Origin: Gossypium raimondii
Taxonomy: Eukaryota; Streptophyta; Magnoliopsida; Malvales; Malvaceae
NCBI RefSeq assembly: GCF_025698545.1
Contig: NC_068569.1
Span: 47,249,218 to 47,313,217 of the forward strand
Direction: 5' to 3'
DNA length: 64,000 nt
Part shown: piece by piece, positions 37,035 through 48,279 of the stretch
How the letters are laid out: every line of letters starts with the position of its first letter
Numbering within the stretch: the stretch's first letter is position 1
Notes under the pieces: model-generated
What the model saw: only the letters and a program-made list of their open reading frames with translations
The model's database searches: none
Told to the model about the DNA's origin: nothing
Program-made: the position numbers and the translations under genes

Positions 37035-37187
37035 CCAAGCCGCAGCAGTTACTGCTTTCTCTAGGACTTCTAAGCAAAGAACTCTTGGGAATAGAGAGTA
37101 GTATTAGTTATATTTTAGCAATAGTTTATTTGTGTTAAATATTTATTGATATATTATTTGATAAGATTAGTATTAAGGTATGTTAAC

Positions 37188-37540
37188 TGTTAGAATTAAG
37201 TGACCCAAATCCTTATTTAAATAAAATACTGTGGTAAAATAAAATAAAAGTAAAATCCCCATAGAATTATACTTCTTTTATTTTATTTTAGAATAAGGTT
37301 TTTACACTTTATTAAACTCCATCTATTTGATATTATTAGAATAAGGAGTTTCACTCCTATTAGAATAAGGTTTACAAGCCTATAATAAGCATAGTCTACT
37401 CCTCTTGTAATTAATTCGAATTCGACATAGTAAATTTTCTTCTCCTCTGCCCGTGGTTTTTTTCCCGAAAGGGTTTCCACGTAAAATCTGTGTGTTCTTT
37501 ATTTTTCTATTTCTATTTTTTTTCTTTGCGATATATTGTA
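37188..37540 (+). repeat. 5' LTR of the Copia element
   Basis: The TATA box is damaged here (CCTATAATAAGC) while the 3' LTR keeps CCTATAAATAGG. The LTR ends ATATTGTA, lacking the C of the canonical CA. The PBS region just after it (TTTGTATCCGAGC, about 37545) is altered from the usual Copia tRNA-Met form (TGGTATCAGAGC). Confidence 0.95.
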
Positions 37541-37585
37541 CAAATTTGTATCCGAGCTTCTGGGTTGTTCATTTCAATCACGGTA

Positions 37586-40500
37586 ATGACGTCTTTAAAG
37601 TATGAAATTCTGCTGTTGGATCGCAACACCAAATTCGCATTGTGGCAGATAAAGATGTAAGCAGTTCTTGCACTGATGGACTTAGAGGAAGCCCTACTAT
37701 AGGTAGATAAGATGCCTTCAACATTGACGGAGGAAGAGAAGAAGCGCAAGGATCGAAAGGCGTTAACACAGGTACATCTGCATTTGTCTAACGAATTTTT
37801 GCAGGATGTGATGAAGGAAAGGACCACCGCTGGATTATGGAAGAGGTTGGAACAGATATGTATGTCGAAAACTCTAACTAGCAAGCTACATATAAGCATC
37901 GTCTTTATGCTCATCATTTGGAAGAAGGTGCATCTGTGCACGAACACTTAACAGTGTTCAAAGAAATTCTCTCAAACTTGGAGGCCATGGAGGTTCAGTA
38001 TGATAAGGAAGATCTAGGGTTGATTCTACTTTGTTCGTTTCCCCCGTCTTATTCAACCTTTAGAGATACGATTTTATATAGCCGCAATTCTCTCACAGTT
38101 GATGAGGTTTATGATTCTTTAACCTTGTATGATAAGATGAAACATCTTGTGGTTAGAACCGACTCTTAGGGAAAGGGTCTTATTGTTCGTGGGAGACAAG
38201 ATCTGAATGTTGATGATGATCATGGAAGGACACATGAACGGAATCTTCGCAGTAAATCTAAGGGTAGATCGAAGTCTTCAAACAGAGGTAAAACTTGTAA
38301 CTTTTGCAAGAAGAAAGGACACATTAAATCTGAGTGTTATAAGCTACAGAATAAGATCAAAAGGGAGGCTACGAATCAAAATGGAAAACAAATAGAAAAT
38401 TCTGGTAAAGTTGATGTTGTAGAAGACTACAGCGATGGTGGACTTCTAGTCGTTTCTGTCAACAATTCTAAAGCGAGTGAGGAGTAGATCCTTGATTCGG
38501 GTTGTACCTTCCACATGAGTCCCAATCGGGATTGGTTTACAACTTACGAAATAGTGTCTGAAGGTATTGTTTTGATGGGAAATAATGCTTCATGTAGAAT
38601 GGAAGGTGTTGGAACAATTAAAGTTAAGATGTTCGATGGAGTCGTCAAAACACTTAGTGACATATGACATGTTCCAAATTTAAAGAGAAATTTAATTTTG
38701 TTGAGTACTTTTGATTTAAAAGGGTACAAATACATAGCTGAAAGTAGGGTTTTGAAGATTTCCAAAGGTTCCCTCATTGTGATGAAAGGGCAGAGAAAGA
38801 CTGCCAAGTTATATGTTTTGCAGGGTTTTACTGTTACTAGTGATGCAGCTGTCTCATCCTCTTCCTTATCAGATGATGATATTACTAAACTTTGGCATAT
38901 GCGCCTAGGGCATATGAGTGAGAATGACATGGAATAATTGAGCAAAAGAGGACTTCTTGATGGGCAAGGAATGTGCAAACTGAAGTTCTGTGAGACTGTA
39001 TTTTTAGAAAGCAAAAGAGAGTTCGATTCACCAAAAAAATCCATAACACGAAGGGAACGTTGGAGTATATTCATTCTGATCTGTGGGGGCCATCCAGAGT
39101 GCCTTCGAGAGGTGGAGCTAATTATATGCTAACTTTTATTGATGATTTTTCCAGAAAAGTGTGGGCGTTCTTCCTGAAGCAGAAAAGCGATGTGTTTTTC
39201 GCATTTAAGTCTTGGAAAACCATGATTGAAAAATAGACGGGAAAGCAAATAAAATACATCCGGACAGACAATGGCTTAGAGGTCTGTTCTGATAAGTTTA
39301 ATAAATTGTGTAAGTCAGAAGGGATCGTGAAACACTTGACAGTTCGTCATACTCTACAGCAAAACGGTGTTGCAGAATGAATGAACAGAACGATCATGGA
39401 GAAGGTTCGATGTATGTTGTCAAATGCCAACTTACCAAAGTCATTTTGGGCCGAAGCAGCCTCTACTGCATGTTTTTTGATCAACCGATCTCCATCCGTT
39501 GCCATTGAGAAAAAGACTCCACAAGAGGTATGGTCTGGTAATCCTGCTAACTATTCTGATTTAAAGATTTTTGGTTGTCCTGCGTATGCTCATGTTGATA
39601 ATGGAAAATTGGAACCGATATCTATTAAATGTGTTTTTCTTGGTTATAAAGCTGGTGTAAAAGGGTATAAGTTATGGTGTCCTAAAAATAGAAAAATTGC
39701 GATTAGCAAAGATGTTGTTTTTTGATGAAACTGCTATGCTACCTAACTTATCTCTTAAAGACTCTTTCAATAAAGAAAATCAAAAGTAGGTAGAGCATCA
39801 GATTAATCTAGAATCTACAACAGAGTCGACTACTAAAGCCAGTACAAAAATTCAAAATAAAGTTGCTTCTTCACCACAAAACTCTATCGCTACAAATAGA
39901 ACTAGAAGAGAAATTAAACCTCCAAAGAAGTATGCCGAGGCTGATCTAGTTGCTTATGCTTTAAATGTGGCTGAAGATATAGATGCAAACCAAGAGCCAT
40001 CTAATTATTCTGAGGCAGTTAGTTGTGAATACTCAAAAAAGTGGATGTTTGCTATGCAAGAGGAAATGGAATCACTACACAAAAATAAAACATGGGACCT
40101 TGTGAAACTTCCTAAAGGTAAAAAGGTTGTTCGTTGTAAATGGGTGTTTAAGAAGAAAGAAGGGACTCCAAGAGTGGACTTCACAGATGTGTTCTCTCCA
40201 GTTGTGAAGCATAGTTCAATTCAAGCTTTGCTTGGTATTGTGGCCATGCATGATTTGGAGCTTGAGCAGTTAGATGTAAAAACTGCATTTTTGCATGGAG
40301 AACTTGAGGAGGATATTTACATGCAACAACTAGAGGGTTTTACAGTCTCAGAAAAAGAAGACTATGTTTGTTGCTGAAAAAGTCCCTTTACGGTTTGAAA
40401 CAGTCACCAAGATAGTGGTATAAAAAGTTTGATTCCTTTATGACTTCTCATGATTTTAAAAGAAGTAGCTTTAACAGTTGTGTTTACTTTAAGAAAAACA

Positions 40501-41492
40501 ATGATGGTTCTTTTGTGTATCTACTCCTTTATGTTGATAACATGTTGATAGCAGCGAAAGATAAATGAGAGATAATAAAGGTCAAAGCCCAACTAAATGA
40601 AGAATTTGAGATGAAAGACTTGGGACCAGCAAAGAAGATACTAGGTATGGAGATTCCCAGAGATTGAAAAGCAAGTAAATTGTACCTAAGTCAGAAAGGG
40701 TACATTGAAAAAGTTCTTTGCAGATTCAATATGAAGAATGCTAAGCCTGTTAGTACTCCTTTAGCAGCCCATTTCAGACTTTCATCGGCTTTGTCTCCAC
40801 AATCAGATGATGAGATTGAGTACATGTCACATGTTCCATACTCTAATGTAGTAGGATCTCTCATGTATGCCATGGTTTGTTCCTGTCCAGATTTATCATA
40901 TGCAGTTAGTGCAGTTAGCAGATACATGACGAATCCCGATAAAGAACATTGGAAAGTAGTTCAGTGGATTTTAAGATACTTACGAGGTACTACCGATGTT
41001 TGCTTACAGTTTGGAAGAACTAGAGATAGAGCCATTGGGTATGTTGATGCTGATTTTGCTGGAGACCTCGATAGAAGAAGATCTCTCACAGGTTATCTCT
41101 TTACAATTGGAGGTTGTGCAATCAGTTGGAAAGCCACTTTGCAAACTACAGTCGCTTTGTCTACCACTGAAGCTGAGTACATGGCGATTACTGAGGCTTG
41201 TAATGAAACTATTTTGTTGAAGGGACTCTTTAGTGAACTCAATGAAGACCTTCAAATCAATGCAGTATTTTGTGACAGTCAGAGTGCCATCTTCCTTACA
41301 AAAGATCAAATGTTTCATGAGAGAACAAAACACATTGATGTTTGGTATCATTTTGTTCGTGATATTATTGCTCGTGCTGATATTGTTGTGAGTAAAATTA
41401 GTACTCATGAAAATTCTGCAGATATGATGACTAAGTCACTTCCTATAACCAAGTTTGAGCACTGTTTAGACTTGGTTGGTGTTCATTGTTGA
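37586..41492 (+). pseudogene. Copia gag-pol polyprotein, decayed
   Basis: The ATG at 37586 starts a gag (WQIKM, then ALTQVHLHLSNEFLQDV, SFPPSYSTFRDTI) with early TAA and TAG stops. The zinc knuckle CNFCKKKGHIKSEC is at 38295-38336, the protease DSG at 38494-38502 right after a TAG (38484), the GAG-pre-integrase block LWHMRLGHM at about 38890, integrase at 39060-39480 (RTDNGLE; a TGA within VAE-MNRT near 39378), and RT from 40080 (DVKTAFLHG; YVDN at 40530-40541 in place of YVDD). RNase H is intact in the last 270 codons (40680-41492; [37 protein letters not shown]). Stops and shifts in every domain rule out function. Confidence 0.95.
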
Positions 41493-41595
41493 AGATAAAC
41501 CCTTAAGGGGCTTTATGGAAGAGGTGGAGAAACTTGTTCGTTGAGAGTTCGCGATGAAGAACTTGTTCATTAAGAATTCGTGTCAAGGTGGAAAT

Positions 41596-41950
41596 TGTTA
41601 GAATTAAGTGACCCAAATCCTTATTTAAATAAAATACTGTGGTAAAATAAAATAAAAGTAAAATCCCCATAGAATTATACTTATTTTATTTTATTTTAGA
41701 ATAAGGTTTTTTTAACCTTATTAAACTCCATCTATTTGATATTATTAGAATAAGGAGTTTCACTCCTATTAGAATAAGGTTTACAAGCCTATAAATAGGT
41801 GTAGTCTACTCCTCTTGTAATTAATTCAAATTCGACATAGTGAATTTTCTTCTCCTCTGCCCGTGGTTTTTTTCCCGAAAGGGTTTCCACGTAAAATCTA
41901 TGTGTTCTTTATTTTTCTATTTCTATTTTTTTCTTTGCGATATATTGTCA
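41596..41950 (+). repeat. 3' LTR of the Copia element
   Basis: Intact TGTTAG...TGTCA termini and an intact TATA box (TATAAATAGG at about 41791-41800). In this orientation the LTR promoter would read into the MULE transposase 170 bases downstream. Confidence 0.95.
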
Positions 41951-42122
41951 TTACCGACATTTTATTTTTACATTAACTTTGAAAATAATTAAAATTATGT
42001 TAGTTTAGATATTTTTAATATTATATTTTTATTTAAATAATTAGAATCATGTATGTCAATATTATAGTGATTGTTCAATACTTATAAGTTTAGTTGTTTT
42101 TCTTTTGCAGTTTTAGATAAAA

Positions 42123-45100
42123 ATGGAGAATCAATTTTTTGCAGCTATTCATTTCGATGGTGTTATTTTAGAAACAACAATTGGTTGTATTTTTAAAACT
42201 CAGCAGAAAATAGGAATGAGGTTAGATAGAAATGTGTTTGTTGATGATATGAAAGAGAAGATCAGTGCAAAAAATTTCCCGACGCTGTGGAAGGAGGATG
42301 TCGATACTATTCTACAAATTTCTAGTTTCATCAAATTCTATCAAATTGACCTAGATGGAACTTTTAGATGATAATGTCGAGACAATGGTCACACTATATT
42401 GTCCGCCAGAGATTGTAAACACTAAACCGATTCATTTATTTGCTGAGTTAGCCGATGCGATGCCCTTTGAAGATGTAACCCTGTTAAGTCAACAATATGG
42501 AGTTGAAGACCCGTGTTCGGAGGTTCCCAGAGTGTCTATCGATAGGAAGTCGTTTGTGCGCTATTTTGACATCGATCTCAATGTTCGATGTTTAGATCAG
42601 TAAGGTGGTAGAGCCACATCGACATGGGTCGAAAATCCACACCATGTTGCTCTACAGATTCATCTAGTCATTATTGAGACCGATGTGCATGGTGAAGATG
42701 GATCCAATAATAATGGTCGTTCTGATCACAAATGTGAAAATCTTAGTGACCCCAATGTAGACGATGTCCCGGATGATATCGTAGATGAAGAAGCTGATGA
42801 TGGAAATGATTACGCCTATAACATCTCAAAAATTAGGGGTTAGTAGAACCGAGTTTGTGAATCGAGAGAGAGTGGTCATACCCTAATTTTTGAGATTATC
42901 TATGCATTTTTAGGAAATAAATGAGGTATTAGTTTGTTGGATAAATGCTAGGGAAATGCTCCTTGAAACCTAAGTTCAAATCCCTTCTATTTCACCATTT
43001 TTATTATTTTACAAATTTTGCCTCAAACCCTAGTATGTGACATGTCTTATTTTTAAAATAAATATTACAAAATTATGTCAAAAATAAGGAAATAGCCTAT
43101 GGTTAATTGATAAATAAAAAAGCATGGAAACTAGATTAAGGTCCCAAGTTTGAATCTTTTCCCTTGCAAAATAATTAAGTTTTGCAAAATCCCTTGTTTT
43201 TTTTAATGTGTGTGCCATCCATACCCTTGAACCCCAGGTATAAATTCAAATTATTCTTATATTTTTTCAGCTTTTAAGTCAATTTTCCCTATCCTAGTTG
43301 TTCACCCTTTTCCTCTCTCTTTTCTTTTCAAATTTCTTTCTTTTTTCCTTTGTGTGCCGTTGCCCAAGCCACGAAGATTCACCATTAATTTCTCTTCTTT
43401 TTGCAACAGATTCTTGCACCATTATTTTTCCTATTCTCTCTATCATTTTATCATAAAATTTCCAGCCTTAAATATGGAATTTTAGCACTCAAGATTGGCC
43501 TCCATTGATGCCCCAAAAGAACTCTATTGCTGCCCCTTTCACCTAGCTTGTGTAAGTTCTTGTTTTCATACAATTTCTTGATCAATCTTCTAAGTAAAAA
43601 ACGTAAAATTCTAGATATAAAAATTGGGTGAATCTTAAAGATTTAATGAGTATTTTTCCAGCCTTTAAAGTGATTTCAATTATTTTTTTTAAAATAGCCC
43701 CGATTTTGCCACCATTCCTGGTGGTGCGCCACGCCTAGAGGCACAACAGGGGGTTGTTGTTTCTTTATTTTTTTCCTTTTATTTTTATCAATGTCTTAGG
43801 TTCTTGAACCCTTCCTAATCATCCCTTAATCATATGTAATTAGGAAAAAATCAATCTGGATCGATTGGTGACTTAGATATAATAATTCTAGAAGTGTGTT
43901 AGGTGTCGAATTAAACGCCCCAAACCAACGGGAAGCCAAAAGACGTTTGCGCATACAGTTCACATCAATTCAGTGTAAGAAATCTAACTAGTATGGATTT
44001 GAAAAATAGATATAATTGTAATGGTTGGATTGAACCCATAAGTAGGTATTTGGAGGCTGTTTAAAAGGTATATTGATTGAGTTTAATACTAATTTTTAAT
44101 TTAGGTTAATTTTAAAGCTTATTAGAGAAACCACAAGATTTACAAGTGTGTTGCGAAAGAGCGTAAAATAATATGTGGGTCCTAAACTTAATAACTTGAT
44201 TGATAATAATGATTATTATGGTTTAATTGATGGTTTAGCTTGTTGATTGGGCTTGGCATAATTAGCTAAGTAATTAATTTGTAAGTGGTCGAATCAAGTA
44301 CGTTTCGAGCCCTAACTATTTGACATGGTAACAATGTTGCTAGTTCGACTAAATGATTGACATTGTCATGAATGTTTGGTTAATTTGATGTATGATTTGT
44401 TGTATGTATAGTATGTTTATGAACTAAAATAAAGTTTATGCATGATATATTCGTACAAGTGATTTGTTATGATATGTTCGAAAGACTGTTATACATGCAC
44501 ACAAAGAAAAGTTGTAAATGACATGAAATTGTGATTTGTTGAATGATACCATTTTATTGGTAAATTTAAAGTTGGAATATTATTTCCATTCACTGAAAGT
44601 ATTTGATAATTAATGGCATATGTTGAAAATGTCAATTAAATGTGAAAGTATTTAATTATGGCTACGTATGAGATTGTATGACATATTGCATATGCTTTGG
44701 GGCAGATTATTTTGTGGTTGACAAAAGAGTTCCATGGAGTACTGGTGGCATATTCAGTCCACATTATACGTAGTTAGTGCACTACACTTGGAGTACCGAG
44801 GGGATTGGCGATTTTAACGCATTATATGTTGTTGGGTAAATTTTCTGCATTTATGTTATACGGTGGTTTCTAACACATTGAGGTTTGCTCACAAATATTG
44901 GAGTTTGGTAGACGGGCTCTGGGGAACTCGTGGTGTGGAGTGGATGGTTTTGGTAGGAACCTTTTTGCATTGTATTATGCTCACGACATATTCGGGTGTT
45001 ATTGATTTATGCAATGTATTATCTTGTGTTGTATTGTATTGAATGATATTGAAATTAATGATTGACACTCGAATGAACGATGGCCCATGCTCATACACTG

Positions 45101-47927
45101 TCTGACATCGATTTGATAATGGTTATGTAATGATATGAAATTGCAATGATGATTCTGTGTTCTTCTGTTAATTCTAATATGTTTCACTGTATTTGGTATT
45201 TATGTCTGTTTAAATAACTGTTCAACTCACACTGACCTTTCATAAGCTCACCCCCATAGTGTTTAACTTTTCAAGTAAACCTCGAGATTAGGACCAAACC
45301 TCGCATACGGAGAAACACCTTGGACCTCAAAATATTTTTAAGAAGTATTAATCAGTCTCTATTGGTTTTAGTTTGTAATTTTTAATTATTTCTGGTCTGT
45401 GGCTTTGTAACTTTTCATTTGGGGATTTTTACATGCATAGATTAGGAAAGCATAATAACCAGAACATGCATGACATCTGACTTAAGTAAGATTTGACATT
45501 GTTCCCTAATTTTTGTTGCATTGTAAAGAAACCATTTTTGAAAAAACAAATCGATAAGGAAACTAGATTTCCAAAATGACATGAATAATGATTTTTTTTT
45601 GAAGCATTAGTTAACATCAAGTTTTTACAAAGTAAAGCAACGAACAAACAAATTTTCTAAAATAACACTGTCAATAATAAAATGAATCTTAAGTACATGT
45701 GACATAATAAATGAATGTTTTTAAACTAACTCAAAGTACAACTACGATTTTTCCATAAAGTGAGTTTATTTAAAGTCTTCAAAAGTAACGTAAGTTAGCT
45801 TAGTCATTTTGGTGGTTAATATAGTCTTCTCAATCTAGCTATAATTTTTAGGCCGTGTTTGGGAGGTTAAAATGCCACTTCGACCGAAAACTCGAGTCAT
45901 GGCATCGCCATACACAATGATCCCAGGGCCTACATGTCGATTGTCGATCCCGATGCGGTGCATGCTTCCGTGTTCCCTGAGTACTCGAACATAATACCTG
46001 CTCACTTGATGTTAGCAAATTCTGAATCAGAAAAGTTGTTCGTCGGTCAAAGATTCTCGAGAAAAAACAAGTGTGTTGTTGCCATCAAGTGGTATAGTAT
46101 GAAGGTGCCTATGGACTACAGAGTGGTTGACTCTAAACCAATGATGTATGTTGGTGAGTGTTGAAAGTTGGCAGAAGGGTGCCGGTAGTGGGTACGAGCT
46201 GCATTATCAAGAGGTCCCAACAATGAAAGATACGAAAATATATTGGGCCTTATACTTGCACTTCTGCACATGTGACGAGGGACCACTGCAAGCTTGATTC
46301 AAAAACCATCTACAACTGCATCTTGCAAATGGTTAAAAACAAGTCCACCATTCTTGTATTGGTGTTGATTATCAAAATGCAAGAACGGTTCTAGTATTGA
46401 GTTTCATATTGGAAGGCATGGGTGGCTAAATAGATAGCCATGGATTACTTGTACGAAGATTGGGATATGTTATACAACAAACTCCAAAGGTGGATAGGCA
46501 CAATGCGAGAGTACATTCCAGGGATTGTTATTGAGTTGTAGACGCTGCCTTATTACGATTGAGATGTCAAACTACATCCGGGTAAAAGAACTTTCCAATG
46601 AATGTTTTGGACATTCAATCCATGCATTCGAGCCTTTCCCCAATATAACTCGCTTGTGCAGGTGAATGGGACCTGGTTGTATGGGAAATATACGCAGATC
46701 CTTCTCATTGCGGTTGCACAAAACTGGAACCAGAACGTGCTACCAGTAGTGTTTGCCATTGTTGAGTCAGAGAACATGAAGTCATAGTTTTTCCTGATAA
46801 ACTTGCGAAGGTATGTTGTCAAGCAAGATAACATTTGTATCATTTTCGATAGATCAAAGGGGCTAATTTCCATAATTAGGCGTTCGGGTGCTTCGTGGAG
46901 ATCCATCTACTGCATTAGGCACATTGCGGTGAACTTCCACAAGAAATTCAAAAATGCGGATTGGCGCAGACAAGTTGTGAACATGGGTAAGTATCTATTT
47001 TATTTTTTAAATATATTTATAGTTTGTGAAATGGAACGTAAGATGTTGTAACATTTTAGGGTACAAGTTAGAACCACACCAATTCAAACAGAGACTGGCA
47101 GACCTTTAGGATGATATACAAGGTCAGACGACCATTACATTATAGGAGTGGCTTGGGAGCATAGAGCCTTGGCAATAGGCTCAAAGTTTTGATGACGGAT
47201 TGCGATATGGCAATATGACTACCAACCCGGTAGAGGTTGTTAACGTAGTATTAAATCATAAACAACATCTCTCGATTTCATATGTTTTCTTAGCTACGTT
47301 CTGTAGGCTAACATCATTGATGCCAAGAATGGGGCTCAAACAAGTAAATCAAATGAATACGGGGAATGTGTATGTCGAGACAGTTAGGAAGGTGATGGAG
47401 GTCAACGGTCAGAGAGTGAGGATGATGAATGTTCAATTATATTCTTGACATTTTAAAACTTTCTAGGTGGTAGAGACCGTCAGTCGTTGATCGGGATCCC
47501 ATCTAGGTCATACGGAGTTGATCTTTGGAACAAGCAGTGTGACTGTAGAAAGTTCTAGACACTTTAATACCTGTGTGCGCACGTTGTTGTAGCATGCGCT
47601 AACGCCTCCATCAATGTCAAACAATATATCAATGAGGTGTATACAATGGAATGCACTTTACGTATTTGGGGTAACAAGTTCCCAACAATGCGGGATGTGT
47701 CAATGTGAGAAGTTCCTCCACCGAATTTTGAGTTGGTACTGGACTTTGGGTTACGTAGGAAGCCCAGAGGTTGCCCACATTTTACTTGGATAATAAATGA
47801 CATAGACTTAAGGGAGAAGGTCGAACCCAAACATTACAACGTGTGCAGAACAATGGGTCATAATCAAAGCAATTACTCGCATCAAAACTACCACCCTAGA
47901 CAGTCGTTTTGGTCAACTGGATTGTGA
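42123..47927 (+). pseudogene. MuDR-family (MULE) transposase, split by a solo LTR
   Basis: Segment 1 (42123-42816): an N-terminal region starting MENQFFAAIHFDG, with a frameshift near 42350, then ELLDDNVETMVTLYC; a TAA at 42601. Segment 2 (45872-47927): the Mutator DNA-binding-type domain (GQRFSRKNKCVVAIKWYSM, DYRVVDSKPMMYVGEC), the MULE transposase domain (VNGTWLYGKYTQILLIAVAQN, CIIFDRSKGLISIIRRSG, YCIRHIAVNFHKKFKNADW), a SWIM zinc finger (CDCRKF, LCAHVVVACA, about 47545-47595) and a C-terminal CCHC-like end (CRTMGHNQSNY). The first catalytic Asp is Asn (AAT at 46665-46667), and there are several stops and shifts. A leader exon is likely at about 32010-32099. It faces the PMD pseudogene. Confidence 0.92.
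42817..45871 (+). mobile_element. Solo LTR (3.05 kb) inserted in the MULE transposase
   Basis: The reading sense of the transposase stops at ...GNDYAY (42816) and resumes at 45872 (followed by GIAIHNDPRAY). The inserted block begins TATAACATCTCAAAAA and ends GGGAGGTTAAA. The flanks ACGCC (42812-42816) and ATGCC (45872-45876) form a 5-bp target duplication with one mismatch. It contains LTR-type leader phrases ('caactcacactgacc' near 45220) and no protein domain. It is related to the LTR at 51457-53438. Confidence 0.82.
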
Positions 47928-47963
47928 ATTTATGTATCCCATGTTCAGATGTATTATTATATA

Positions 47964-48120
47964 TTCCTACAACTTGAATTTCCATTCTTGTATAAAAAAT
48001 GAATGAAATGGATTTCTTATTAACTTCAATTATGTTACATACATTCCTACAACTTGAATTTCCATTCTTGTATAAGAAATAAATGAAATAAATTTCCATT
48101 AACTACAATTATGTTAGGGC
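47964..48120. repeat. 80-bp tandem duplication between transposase and PMD genes
   Basis: TTCCTACAACTTGAATTTCC recurs at 47964 and 48044 with the whole ~80-bp unit copied. It sits immediately past the transposase stop, in the short convergent 3' interval. Confidence 0.9.
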
Positions 48121-48279
48121 TATTTGCATGAACTTGATTGTCCTATATATTTGCATGAACTTGTAACATATTTGCATTAGTTTAAATGAGCCAAACGTTA
48201 TAATGAAATAAAATTAAAAAGTTTAAATAAATTGTACATTACAATAATCTGAAACATTTGAATTACAACCATCAAAATT

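Larger units (their letters stand above)
32131..37098 (-). mobile_element. L1-type LINE (non-LTR retrotransposon), near full length
   Basis: A 5-kb minus-strand insertion flanked by an 18-bp target duplication TAGTATTAGTTATATTTT at 32115-32132 and 37099-37116, with a poly(A) tail (T-run 32131-32139 on the plus strand). ORF1 (37034-35880) and ORF2 (35883-32494) are present, with a 64-bp 5'UTR and ~360-bp 3'UTR. It lies inside what was an intron of the MULE transposase gene. ORF2 has an internal deletion and a one-base frameshift, so it cannot be autonomous. Confidence 0.96.
37188..41950 (+). mobile_element. Ty1/copia element with both LTRs, Tork/Tnt1-like
   Basis: 5' LTR 37188-37540 (353 bp) and 3' LTR 41596-41950 (355 bp), both TGTTAGAATT...TATTGT(C)A. 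A polypurine tract (AAGGTGGAAAT) precedes the 3' LTR. The flanks TTAAC (37183-37187) and TTACC (41951-41955) form a target duplication with one mismatch. The internal region holds one decayed gag-pol frame. By eye the LTRs differ at roughly 11 positions plus short indels, about 3%. Insertion site: the MULE transposase 5'UTR intron, about 70 bp from the LINE. Confidence 0.96.

Noticed and set aside
40691..41408. Minus-strand ORFs across the Copia RNase H region
   Set aside because: They are antisense shadows of the well-supported RNase H/RT frame on the plus strand.
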